From NCBI GenBank assembly GCA_013204185.1, contig JABMOI010000252.1, forward strand, positions 1-43,410: a DNA stretch of 43,410 bases, read 5' to 3'. This document shows, in pieces, positions 1 to 9,251 of the stretch (the stretch's first letter is position 1; each line of letters starts with the position of its first letter). The notes under the pieces were generated by a model. The model was not told the origin of the DNA, ran no database searches, and worked only from the letters and a program-made list of their open reading frames with translations. The stretch is from a bacterium (lineage in GTDB: Bacteria; Bacteroidota; Rhodothermia; Rhodothermales; UBA10348). The position numbers and the translations under genes were made by a program.

Positions 1-1138
1 CGTTGCCGTTGCCGTTGCCGCTGTTTCCTGGGGAAGAGCCTTCTCGTCCATCCACTTCTATACCAAAATGATCCAAAACCAAACGAATATCATTAGCAAC
101 AGAAATTGAAGCGGAGCCCGCAAACAATAACCCGACAGGTCGTGTGTCGATAGAGCTGTCATCGGAGCTCGCAACTACTAATGCACCAGAGTCTCCACCT
201 AAACTAAATTCACCTGGAGAAACAATGATTTGATTCTTGAAACAGGCAATACCTGCATTTCCATAACTCACTTCTACGGTTGCATTAAAAGCAATAACCG
301 ACCCAAAAGTAAGTCCGCTCGTGCGACCAAATTTTTGAACTTCCATCCCTGGCGTTGCAGCTATGGGAGATTTCCATGGAATGCCGTAGCCGACTGGGGG
401 AGTTTCATTTAATAACTGACCGTAACCAGTTTCAGCAATTGCTGCGTCAATTGTGTTCACACATTGTCCGCTGAAATCAATAGGCTCGAAATCGCTTAAT
501 GTGGCGAATGTGTGATCTGTCTCGTTCCCTCCATCATATTTCCCAGGTTGAATGATGGAGCTGCCAACATTGCCCTGGTTTATTGAGGCAAAAACATGGT
601 TATTGGAAAGAGCATATGTTAAGGCACCATCCGTTACTCTGGCGCCAATCGTACCTGTTAAACCATTAGCCATCCCTGCTGAAACCCCAATTGGCACGGG
701 GCGGTCAAATTCCTGAGCGCCTAACAATGCTCCTGCTCCTCGAGCCATAATGGGAGCAGAAATCTCACCTGTAACGATCATTTTTACAGGAATACCGCTC
801 GCTTCTGTGGGAACGATATTCTTTTTCTGTGCCGGCCATGATTGGACAGGTGTTTTCAAGAGAACAAGGATTGATTCTTGGCCTGAGTTAGAAACTGAGG
901 TTGCTGTCCCTACAATTTCTTCGTGGGACAAAATGGCTGTCGTTAGGCTGTCCTGAACCAGAGTAGTCCGAGCGCTTACTCTGCTTTGAAGGATATCTCT
1001 CGTATTACTTTCTACCGTCTCATCGCCAGTTGTTACTGCATTGTCACATCCTGGGAATAGCAATATTGCAAAAACCAGTGATGTCAGTGCCCATTTAGAG
1101 ATTAGTCGAAATTTCGAGGTGCAGGATTCTGATTTCAT
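1..1138 (-). CDS. Trypsin-like (chymotrypsin-fold) serine peptidase lipoprotein, C-terminus truncated by window edge
   Basis: Manual reverse-strand translation from ATG at 1138: MKSESCTSKFRLISKWALTSLVFAILLFPGCDNAVTTGDE... with lipobox LFPGC and a candidate His/Asp/Ser triad LSNNHVFA / DAAIAET / LGGDSGALVV. No stop before position 1; ends in a GNGNGN repeat. Not in the ORF track because it is open at the edge. Confidence 0.8.
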   Translation of the reverse strand, partial: MKSESCTSKFRLISKWALTSLVFAILLFPGCDNAVTTGDETVESNTRDILQSRVSARTTLVQDSLTTAILSHEEIVGTATSVSNSGQESILVLLKTPVQSWPAQKKNIVPTEASGIPVKMIVTGEISAPIMARGAGALLGAQEFDRPVPIGVSAGMANGLTGTIGARVTDGALTYALSNNHVFASINQGNVGSSIIQPGKYDGGNETDHTFATLSDFEPIDFSGQCVNTIDAAIAETGYGQLLNETPPVGYGIPWKSPIAATPGMEVQKFGRTSGLTFGSVIAFNATVEVSYGNAGIACFKNQIIVSPGEFSLGGDSGALVVASSDDSSIDTRPVGLLFAGSASISVANDIRLVLDHFGIEVDGREGSSPGNSGNGNGN

Positions 1139-1550
1139 TATGTGTATGCTCCACTTAAACCTGACCATAAGAGTGATCGTAGTTTGGTATTTCTTTGGAG
1201 TACCTACGCATTTTAACGTATATGAATTCCTACCCCTTCGCCACTTACTGAAATAAGGAAACTAATAGGCTTTTACTGTCAGGCTTTCTCTAAACAAGAA
1301 TGCGGGCTTTATCCTACAGAAACACAACAAGGTTGCGAGTGTAATTAGAATCCAGAATGGTCAGCTCGGGTTTCTGTCCACATCTTGCCTCATTAGAATT
1401 TGTACCCAGATGATACCCCCCTCTTGTTATAGTCAATAGTCTGAATTGACTATTCTATCAAATGGTCGGGTAAAACGGAATGCACCGTCAACAAAACACC
1501 GACTCAATAGCTAAGAGTGGGGACATTTTTTGACATCGGCTTTTGGCGAG

Positions 1551-2186
1551 TCAATTCAGTCCGCCTTCGGCGCGGACAACGCTCTTAACTGCTTCAATTG
1601 TTTGGCTGGTCAAATCGCTCGCGATTTCATTTTGTTGATGCGAGATCACACCTTCGCCGTCCAAGACCGTTATGATATTGGAGTGAGCAAACTCACCATC
1701 TGGCATCTGTTGGTAGCGGACTCCTAGGAGCGCTGCCATTTCGCGGACGTCATCGCCATCGCCAGTGAGGAGATTCCACGACGCCGGGTCAAGGCCCATT
1801 CGATCGGCATAGGCTAGGAGTTTCTGCTCTGTATCTCGATCTGGGTCAATGCTAATGAGAACGAAACCTACATCGGACTTCGCGCTACGCTGAATTTGTT
1901 GCATGGCGGACACAATCCGTGGACAAGAAACCTCACAGGACGTGTAGGTCATGGCAACAACTTGTGGCTTACCTGCTAGGGAAGACAGAGAGAGGGTTGA
2001 GCCAGATTGGTTTGTCCAACTTGATTCGACTTGATAGAGAGAATGGTCTCCAAGAACGGGCGTCTCAGCATCCAGAACCATGCCTGCAGCGTCATGCGTG
2101 GCCATATCATGCTCAGCCATGTCGTGGGTCTCGCTTTTGGAACAACCAGACCAGATCAAGACAAAAAGTAAAAAATAGATACGCAT
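1551..2186 (-). CDS. SCO1/SenC/PrrC family copper chaperone-like lipoprotein
   Basis: Lipobox LIWSGC; thioredoxin-like fold with CxxxC (TSCEVSCPRIV); ISIDPDRDT and AHSNIITVLDGEG segments typical of the SCO family. Confidence 0.88.
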   Translation of the reverse strand: MRIYFLLFVLIWSGCSKSETHDMAEHDMATHDAAGMVLDAETPVLGDHSLYQVESSWTNQSGSTLSLSSLAGKPQVVAMTYTSCEVSCPRIVSAMQQIQRSAKSDVGFVLISIDPDRDTEQKLLAYADRMGLDPASWNLLTGDGDDVREMAALLGVRYQQMPDGEFAHSNIITVLDGEGVISHQQNEIASDLTSQTIEAVKSVVRAEGGLN

Positions 2187-2187
2187 A

Positions 2188-2988
2188 TTAAAGTGACCTG
2201 ACGGTTCTAAAACCTAAATTTGATCCGCTGTAAGCGGCGGTTACGCTTGCCCTAAAGGCATACCGCATAAACGCGGCGTAGTCCGTAAAGTCGGACGCTC
2301 CAACCACACCGCTTCCACAGTATAGTTTTCGCTCAAGGCTGGCATCAGCCCGAGACTCGCCCGTGATGAGGGCAGAATTAAAGTCCGATACCCACTCCCA
2401 CAAAAGACCATGCATATCCCGAATGCCCCAATAATTGGGAGGCGAACCTCCGACGTCGGGAAGAGGGTTGGGTTTGGGTTGGTTTGTGAGCGCCAAAAGG
2501 TTTTTCTGGAAATCCATTTCGGTTTTGCCGTCTGGTGATCGCAGGCCTGCGCTCCCAACGTATTCCCACTCTGCAATGGTCGGCAACCGGTTTCCTTTCC
2601 ACTTTGCAAAAGCTTTTGCCGCAAACCAGGAGACATGGGTAACGGGTTCCTTGCGTCCTAAAGATCCCGGATTGAGGTCATCTTTCCAGAGCAGCAAGTA
2701 ACTCTCTTCACTAAAAAGGGGGGATATGACAGATTTGCGCCACGTTGGATTGGCCGTCACGAACTCGAGAAAATCTCCAACCGTAACAGGATTTTCGTCC
2801 ATATAGAAAGGAGCGAGCGCCACACCCTCAACATCGCCTCCGTTGTCGTACAGTGGCTTGTAGACTCCTCCTGAAATCAACAACATACCCTCGGGAGTGG
2901 TGTTTCTGGAGGTTTGCATAGCGAAGAGGGCTGCTGGCAATGAAATTGCCAGCAGCCCCAACAACACTATAAAACGGACTTGTTTCAA
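2188..2988 (-). CDS. nirV: Formylglycine-generating-enzyme/SUMF1-domain protein, NirV-like
   Basis: PEGMLLISGGVY...PFYMDENPVTVGDFLEF...PVTHVSWFAAKAFAKWKGNRLPTIAEWEY...GFRTVRSL; immediately downstream of nirK, as for nirV elsewhere. Confidence 0.8.
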   Translation of the reverse strand: MKQVRFIVLLGLLAISLPAALFAMQTSRNTTPEGMLLISGGVYKPLYDNGGDVEGVALAPFYMDENPVTVGDFLEFVTANPTWRKSVISPLFSEESYLLLWKDDLNPGSLGRKEPVTHVSWFAAKAFAKWKGNRLPTIAEWEYVGSAGLRSPDGKTEMDFQKNLLALTNQPKPNPLPDVGGSPPNYWGIRDMHGLLWEWVSDFNSALITGESRADASLERKLYCGSGVVGASDFTDYAAFMRYAFRASVTAAYSGSNLGFRTVRSL

Positions 2989-2990
2989 GG

Positions 2991-4415
2991 TCAGTGACTT
3001 GATTTTACTTTTGCAACGTCTGCAGGAACAGTTTCTCCGCCTTCGTTACCCCACGAGTTTCTTACAAACGTAAGCACGTTGGCTACATCTTCGTCCGAAA
3101 GACGAACACCTGGCATAACACCATTGTATTTGACTCCGTTAACTTCAATTTCTTCCGATAGACCGTTCACCACAACTCCAATAGCCCTAGCTGCGTCGGC
3201 CATCAAGAAATCAGATCCCGCGAGGGGCGGAAATACGCCCGCAATGCCTTGGCCCGAAGGTTGGTGACACGCTGCACAGTTCGCGGCAAAAATTCGAGAT
3301 CCAGCTTCAATCCGTTCAGCCATATTTTGGGCTGGCGGAACGTTTGCTGATGTCACATCAATTTCCTGTATCCCACCACCCTCTGGTAGATAAACATGTT
3401 CTTCTTTTAGACCGGAGTAAATCTGTGCGTTTTCGTCGCCCGTTACGGTTAACATGGCCAGTGCGCCTTTATTGAAGGCCCTGAAAATGGAGTGATCCAC
3501 GATAATGAACGTTCCTGGAACGTCTACCGTAAATTCGACCATGGCCGATCCACCAGCTGGAACTAGAGTTGTTTGAACGTTCGTATTTGCAACGCCACCA
3601 CCTTCCGTATGAACGAGGTCGAATATTTCGCCGATTACATGAAACGAGGAAACGAGGTTGGGACCGCCGTTACCTACAAACAAACGAATCCGGTCCCCTA
3701 CGTTGGCTGTGAGGGCTTTGTCTCCAGTGGTGGATCCAACTGAACCGTTAAACACCACGTAGTCAGGAGTTTCTAGGAGAGCTTTTGACATGTCGAATGG
3801 CTGAAGCCCAGCTTCTCCGTAGGCGCCCTGTGTATAAAACTCACTTTGCATGACATAGAATTCTTTGTCGACAGGAGGCAGGCCTTCTTTGGGTTCGACT
3901 AGAATCAAGCCGTACATACCATTCGCAATGTGCATACCAACGGGTGCGGTAGCGCAATGATAAACAAACAAACCAGGATTGAGGGCTTCAAAGGAAAAGA
4001 CGGTACCCTTTCCTGGAGCTGTAAATGATGAGGCTGCGCCTCCGCCTGGTCCCGTAACTGCATGCAGGTCAATGTTGTGCGGCATTTTGGAGTCAGGATG
4101 ATTGTTCAGATGGAATTCAACCTGATCGCCTTGTCTGACGCGAATGAACTTGCCAGGCACCTCGCCTCCGAACGTCCAAAAAGTGTACGCAACGCCGTCG
4201 GCGAGCCTACGAATCACTTCTGTAGTTTCTAATTCGACAATTACCTTGGTGGGGTAGTTACGGGTGATTGCAGCTGGCACAGCTGGCGCGTGGGTTAGCA
4301 CTGCATTTTCTTCGCCTTGAAGTGTTTCATTCTTACATCCTGTGGCTGCAAGCATCAAGATCGTAAGAGAAAAAGCGAGGAGTACCCGCCAGCTTTGAGT
4401 AAAGATATCTTTCAT
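2991..4415 (-). CDS. nirK: Copper-containing nitrite reductase (AniA-like) with C-terminal cytochrome c domain, lipoprotein
   Basis: AniA-like motifs ([77 protein letters not shown]) and C-terminal haem motif CAACH. The ORF opens at 4466; MKDIFTQSW at 4415 is preferred because it gives a signal peptide with lipobox LAATGC. Confidence 0.96.
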   Translation of the reverse strand: MKDIFTQSWRVLLAFSLTILMLAATGCKNETLQGEENAVLTHAPAVPAAITRNYPTKVIVELETTEVIRRLADGVAYTFWTFGGEVPGKFIRVRQGDQVEFHLNNHPDSKMPHNIDLHAVTGPGGGAASSFTAPGKGTVFSFEALNPGLFVYHCATAPVGMHIANGMYGLILVEPKEGLPPVDKEFYVMQSEFYTQGAYGEAGLQPFDMSKALLETPDYVVFNGSVGSTTGDKALTANVGDRIRLFVGNGGPNLVSSFHVIGEIFDLVHTEGGGVANTNVQTTLVPAGGSAMVEFTVDVPGTFIIVDHSIFRAFNKGALAMLTVTGDENAQIYSGLKEEHVYLPEGGGIQEIDVTSANVPPAQNMAERIEAGSRIFAANCAACHQPSGQGIAGVFPPLAGSDFLMADAARAIGVVVNGLSEEIEVNGVKYNGVMPGVRLSDEDVANVLTFVRNSWGNEGGETVPADVAKVKSSH

Positions 4416-4714
4416 AATATGTAATCCGAGTTGAGTGGTAGGCAGACTCTTGGTGTCTCGGCACAAAATGCTGGATAGTAGAGTCCATATTGAATTGCCA
4501 TCATGTTAGACCACATCATCAAAACACAACGACACGGTTTCCCTCTGGTCCGTGGGCAGAATCGCCTCATAAAGGACGCGGGGGATTCTACTACATTTAA
4601 GACAAATAACTCTTAAATAAAAATATTGTTGCATACATAGGTCAGTTTTTGGCAACTTATACGAACATTTGTCTTGCCTAGGCAGTAATCCCTCAAAACA
4701 AACTGCATCGCCCA

Positions 4715-5047
4715 ATGACTTGGATCAAAAATGCCATCATCGACGTGGCAATCACTGCCGTGATCGTGGCTTATGCCATAACAATGGCTACTTGGAGTTG
4801 GTGGATCATTGCCATCTACACCCCTCTAATGCTTTTGCTGAAGGTTTTCGCGCTTTCTGGTGCCGCTTCTTCAGTCCAACGCAAAGCAGACGACGTTCCG
4901 AGTTGGTTTTATCACGTGCTATATGCCGTGAATGTAGTCTTGCTGCTTTATGCTTCATTTCTATATGCAGCTATCGGTTGGGCAGCTATTTGGATTTTAT
5001 CCGCTATCGTAGAATCCAAGAATAAGCCGAAGATGAAAAAGACATGA
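4715..5047 (+). CDS. Hypothetical small integral membrane protein
   Basis: 110 aa ORF with about three hydrophobic segments (IIDVAITAVIVAYAITMATWSWWIIAIYTPLMLLLKVFAL; VVLLLYASFLYAAIGWAAIWIL). Confidence 0.65.
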   Translation: MTWIKNAIIDVAITAVIVAYAITMATWSWWIIAIYTPLMLLLKVFALSGAASSVQRKADDVPSWFYHVLYAVNVVLLLYASFLYAAIGWAAIWILSAIVESKNKPKMKKT

Positions 5048-5066
5048 TCCAATCTAGGACCGTGTT

Positions 5067-6656
5067 TTGCTGACGAATTACTTTACGCTCAACGCGTTGG
5101 TCGGTGAATGGAATGAACTGCTACTCCATTCAACCCTCGTAGACGGGTATTCTCAGCACAAAGGAAGCTTGATATTGGTGTTCATGGACGAAAAGGACCA
5201 GGTTTGGTCGCTTAATACGTCTGTTCAAGCTCCAAATCGGCATATTTTCGTGTATTCGGGCTCGAATCGATCACGCAAGAACGTGGTGGACGTTTTCCCG
5301 TCCCTTCGTAATAAGAGGGTCTCATCCATTTCGATTGCCGAGGGAGACCGGTTAATCACGTTCACGTTTGAATCCGGGGACGTCCTCTTGTTTGCTGTGT
5401 ATGGGCCCAAAGCCAATGTATTTTTAAGACGCCCAAACACGGACCTCTCCGATTCTTTTCGTGGGTCGAACGTGGCGCCTCCTGAAGTCCGACCCGCTCC
5501 AGAATGGCCAACCGAAACCACCATTCACGACGTTTTAGCCAGGGGTGGTTCGATTAGCGGCCTCCTCCCCCTTTTCCCCAGTCAGCTCGTCCAAGAGGTA
5601 TGGGCTCGAGCAGGCGGAACAGAAGATCCCCAAACCATTGAAAAAGCAATTTTCCAGCTGAAGGCAGAACTCGATGCTCCTCAAGGCTTGATCTATTGGG
5701 ACGCTAATCGAAGTCCGCTGCTTTCGGTGATCCCGCTACAATCCCAGCAAACCGCACCTGAACTTTTTGAATCGGTAAACGAATCCGTTCGCGTATGCGC
5801 CCGAAGGCGTCTTGCCATCACCCGGTTTAAAGGTCTGTACGACCCACTGCTTGGAATCATTGAATCTCGAGCGGTTGGAGCTCAAAAAAGTTTAGATAGG
5901 GTAGTCTCTGAGCTTCAGAAACCGAGCCGAGCTGAAGACCATGAATCTGCTGGCCACTTAATCATGGCGCAGCCTAACGCCTTTGAGAAGGGGCAATCTA
6001 CGGTCGTGGTCCAGGATTGGCTTAGCGGTGGCGAATCGAAAACGTTACCCATGAACCCAACCCTGTCCGCGATAGAAAACGCCCAGAAGTACTATCAAAA
6101 AGCCAAAGCCTCAAGACTGGCTAGGGAAAAGTCCATGGAGCGGCTCATGGGCCTAAAGAAAACTGCCCAAGAAATGGAGAAGCTTCATTCAGAAGCGTTG
6201 TCCTTGAACAGCGTAGAAGACGTCGAAGCATTTCAAAAGAAACACGAACATTGGCTAAGATCATTGACATCACAAATCAATTCGACAGACACCATACCGT
6301 ATAGGCAGTACATCCTAGACGGTGGATACGAAGTTTGGGTAGGGCGAAACGCCAAGCAGAATGATCAGCTAACCATGAAGGATGCTCGCAAGCATGACCT
6401 CTGGCTTCATGCACGGGGCGTAGCAGGCTCCCACACCGTTCTTAGACTGAATAGTAAAACCGATGTACCGCCCAAATCGATTGTCGAACAAGCCGCTTCA
6501 ATTGCAGCCTGGCATTCAAAAGCACGTCCAAGCGCCCTCGTTCCCGTGATCGTTGTGTCGCGTAAATACGTGCGAAAGCCTCGAAAGGCCCTTCCTGGAG
6601 CCGTATTGGTTGAGCGTGAAAAAGTGATCTTGGTTGAGCCCAAGATTCCTGAATAG
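5067..6656 (+). CDS. rqcH: NFACT-family protein (Rqc2/RqcH homologue, ribosome quality control)
   Basis: C-terminal NFACT-R signature DLWLHARGVAGSHTVLR, central coiled coil, NFACT-N-like N-terminus. Annotated start is TTG at 5067. Confidence 0.85.
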   Translation: MLTNYFTLNALVGEWNELLLHSTLVDGYSQHKGSLILVFMDEKDQVWSLNTSVQAPNRHIFVYSGSNRSRKNVVDVFPSLRNKRVSSISIAEGDRLITFTFESGDVLLFAVYGPKANVFLRRPNTDLSDSFRGSNVAPPEVRPAPEWPTETTIHDVLARGGSISGLLPLFPSQLVQEVWARAGGTEDPQTIEKAIFQLKAELDAPQGLIYWDANRSPLLSVIPLQSQQTAPELFESVNESVRVCARRRLAITRFKGLYDPLLGIIESRAVGAQKSLDRVVSELQKPSRAEDHESAGHLIMAQPNAFEKGQSTVVVQDWLSGGESKTLPMNPTLSAIENAQKYYQKAKASRLAREKSMERLMGLKKTAQEMEKLHSEALSLNSVEDVEAFQKKHEHWLRSLTSQINSTDTIPYRQYILDGGYEVWVGRNAKQNDQLTMKDARKHDLWLHARGVAGSHTVLRLNSKTDVPPKSIVEQAASIAAWHSKARPSALVPVIVVSRKYVRKPRKALPGAVLVEREKVILVEPKIPE

Positions 6657-6701
6657 CGTACCTTCCCATCTCTTCTTCATTTCATTTTTAGGCTGCCCCG
6701 T

Positions 6702-7514
6702 ATGAATTGGTGGGAATCCATTTTTATAGGTTTCGTTCAAGGCTTGACCGAGTTCTTACCCGTGTCCTCGTCAGGGCACCTGGTTTTAACGCAGCACCTT
6801 TTGGGAATGAATGAAGCACAAGCAGATGTGCTTTTTGAGGTGATGCTTCATTTCGGAACCATTCTGAGTGTGTTTTGGGTGTACAGAGAGCGGATTTTTC
6901 AGTTAACATTTGGCTTTTTGACTCAAGCAAAACGTCCCTCTACGTGGGAAACGTCCTATGAATCGGATGATGACTTTCGAATGGGAATCCACATTCTGAT
7001 TACACTGGTCCCGACATTCTTAGTGTATGCGGTGTGGGGTAGTCAAATTGAGGCCGCTTTTTCTTCACCCCGGCTCGCGGCCGGAATGTTACTGGTCACG
7101 GGCGTCTTATTGCTCCTTACGCGCTTGAGAAAAGCCCCTACTGGAAAGGTCACTGCACCTAAAAGTGTTCTTATAGGCTGCGCCCAAGCCTTTGCCATGA
7201 TCCCAGGGATTTCCCGTTCAGGAGCCACCATTTGTGTTGCCCTTTACCAAAACGTGAAGCCAGAAAAAGCAGCTGACTTTTCCTTCTTGATGCTGCTGCC
7301 CGTGGTGGTTGGAGCAACCATATTCAAAGTCAGTGAAGCCGTCTCTCAGGCCACCGAGGCGGACTGGGCCCTACTTCTTTTGGGGACGGTTGTAGCGTTT
7401 TTCTCAGGCATCGTGGCCATTCGCATGGTCCTTAATTTTGTCCGAAAAGGCCGCCTGCAATACTTCGCATTCTACTGTTTTGCGGCAGGTACGCTGGGCT
7501 TAATCCTGATCTAG
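6702..7514 (+). CDS. uppP: Undecaprenyl-diphosphate phosphatase
   Basis: IFIGFVQGLTEFLPVSSSGHLVL and AMIPGISRSGATI are BacA/UppP signatures; 270 aa. Confidence 0.97.
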   Translation: MNWWESIFIGFVQGLTEFLPVSSSGHLVLTQHLLGMNEAQADVLFEVMLHFGTILSVFWVYRERIFQLTFGFLTQAKRPSTWETSYESDDDFRMGIHILITLVPTFLVYAVWGSQIEAAFSSPRLAAGMLLVTGVLLLLTRLRKAPTGKVTAPKSVLIGCAQAFAMIPGISRSGATICVALYQNVKPEKAADFSFLMLLPVVVGATIFKVSEAVSQATEADWALLLLGTVVAFFSGIVAIRMVLNFVRKGRLQYFAFYCFAAGTLGLILI

Positions 7515-7698
7515 CTCAGTTTGACGGTGGAACGGGCCCGTGCATGCATAACGAGGCCACGAAAAAGGGTGTCTCATTTTGATAATAATCCCTTAAGATT
7601 CGCGTCCTGCGCCCGATAACGGTCGTGGGAGCCGTTCACATAGCGTGAAACGTGCGTCCGGATGAAGCCATCCAACCGAAATTTTCAGGACTATTCGA

Positions 7699-9186
7699 AT
7701 GAAGTATCGCATCTTTGTGGTTGACGACGACCGGCATTATGCCCGCATGCTTAGCTACAGACTCGATAAAAACGCGAACTACCACGTCAAAGTGTTTCAC
7801 AGCGGCGACGAGGTACTCAAAAGTCTGGATGAAAAGCCAGACCTCATGCTATTGGACATCATGATGCCAGGCATTGACGGCGTTGAAGTTCTTCGTCAAA
7901 CCGTTACGAGGTACCCAGAAGTGCCCGTGATCATGGTTTCGGCGCAAGGCGTGATCGATACAGCCGTTGAAGCGATGAAAATCGGTGCATACGACTACAT
8001 CACAAAAGGTCAGGACGACTTGGTTAAGCTTGACTCCATTGTGCGCAACGTACTCGAAAAAGTATCCCTAGAGCGCGAAGTCGAAAGTCTAAGATCAGAA
8101 GTCAGCCAAAAGTACCAGGTAGGCGGCATGGTTGGGGAGTCTCCAGCTATCAACCACGTGTATCGCATGATTGAAAAAGCAACGAGAGGAGATCTCACCG
8201 TTGCGATTCAAGGCGAAAGCGGCACCGGTAAGGAGTTGGTTGCCAAAGCCATTCATTACGCATCTGGCAGAAAACGTGGACCGTTTATCGTGGTTAACTG
8301 CGCAGCCATTCCACGGGACTTGATGGAGAGCGAGTTTTTCGGCCATGAAAAAGGATCGTTTACTGGTGCTCATGCCCGGAAAATTGGAAAATTCGAACAG
8401 GCTGATGGCGGAACCATCTTTTTGGATGAGATCGGTGAACTAGATCTAGATCTTCAAGCCAAACTGTTGCGGGCCCTTCAAGAAGGCGAAATTACACGTG
8501 TCGGTGGAAACGATACAATCGACTTCAGCGCCCGCGTAATCAGTGCAACGAACAAAGACGTCGTGCACATGATTCGAGAAAACAAATTTAGAGAAGACCT
8601 TTACTATCGATTGTTTCAGTTCCCAGTGCCGCTGCCGCCGCTTCGCGAGCGCGGGCAGGATCTGTTGCTCTTGTCGAATCACTTCTTTCGTGAGTACACA
8701 ACGAAGCATCCTGAATTCAAGGGCAAAAAACTATCGACTGAGGCTCGGCGAGCCATTGCGAATCATTCATGGCCTGGAAACATTCGGGAGTTGAAAAGCG
8801 CCATCGAACGCGCCATTTTGCTTAGCGATTCAGCTGAAGTGTGCGCAGCAGATTTGATGCTGGCAGACATGAACTCAATTTCGCCATGGGCAGAGCGCAT
8901 GACGCTGGCTCAAGCGGCTGAAACCAGTTTTTCAGCTCCGCGAGTGGAAGCACCGCAACCTGAATCCCATTCCGATAGTACACCGTTTTCAGGAAACGAT
9001 TTCGAGGAAGAAGTTTCTTTGGAAGACAGCGACGGGGGAATTGTGTCGCTCGAAGAACTCAAGCAGCGTGCTGTGGAACGAGCATATAGGCTCTGCGATC
9101 ATAACGTGGATCGCGCCGCAGTTGAACTTGGGATTGGTAGAGCAACCATGTACCGCTTGTTACGTAAGTTCGAGCTTATGGACTAA
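7699..9186 (+). CDS. Sigma-54-dependent NtrC-family response regulator
   Basis: Receiver domain (VVDDD, LLDIMMPGIDG), AAA+ domain (GESGTGKELVAKAIH, GSFTGA variant of GAFTGA, DEIGELDLDLQAKLLRALQ), C-terminal Fis-type HTH (AAVELGIGRATMYRLLRKF). Confidence 0.96.
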   Translation: MKYRIFVVDDDRHYARMLSYRLDKNANYHVKVFHSGDEVLKSLDEKPDLMLLDIMMPGIDGVEVLRQTVTRYPEVPVIMVSAQGVIDTAVEAMKIGAYDYITKGQDDLVKLDSIVRNVLEKVSLEREVESLRSEVSQKYQVGGMVGESPAINHVYRMIEKATRGDLTVAIQGESGTGKELVAKAIHYASGRKRGPFIVVNCAAIPRDLMESEFFGHEKGSFTGAHARKIGKFEQADGGTIFLDEIGELDLDLQAKLLRALQEGEITRVGGNDTIDFSARVISATNKDVVHMIRENKFREDLYYRLFQFPVPLPPLRERGQDLLLLSNHFFREYTTKHPEFKGKKLSTEARRAIANHSWPGNIRELKSAIERAILLSDSAEVCAADLMLADMNSISPWAERMTLAQAAETSFSAPRVEAPQPESHSDSTPFSGNDFEEEVSLEDSDGGIVSLEELKQRAVERAYRLCDHNVDRAAVELGIGRATMYRLLRKFELMD

Positions 9187-9251
9187 AAGGTACGCTGGCC
9201 TCTAACGATTGAAGTCTCCCGCGTTTCTTTTTGGCATTAACGGGGGACCCC

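Noticed and set aside
230-412. Plus-strand ORFs at 230-412, 750-956 and 1041-1256
   Set aside because: Lie antisense to the edge-truncated serine protease; no independent support.
4675-4684. TGCCTAGGCA palindrome between nirK and the membrane protein gene
   Set aside because: Only 10 bp, no match to a known FNR/NnrR-type site; insufficient to call an operator.
7532-7548. Adjacent palindromes ACGGGCCCGT and TGCATGCA after uppP
   Set aside because: Short and GC-biased, expected by chance at this length; no poly-T for a terminator and no second copy noticed.
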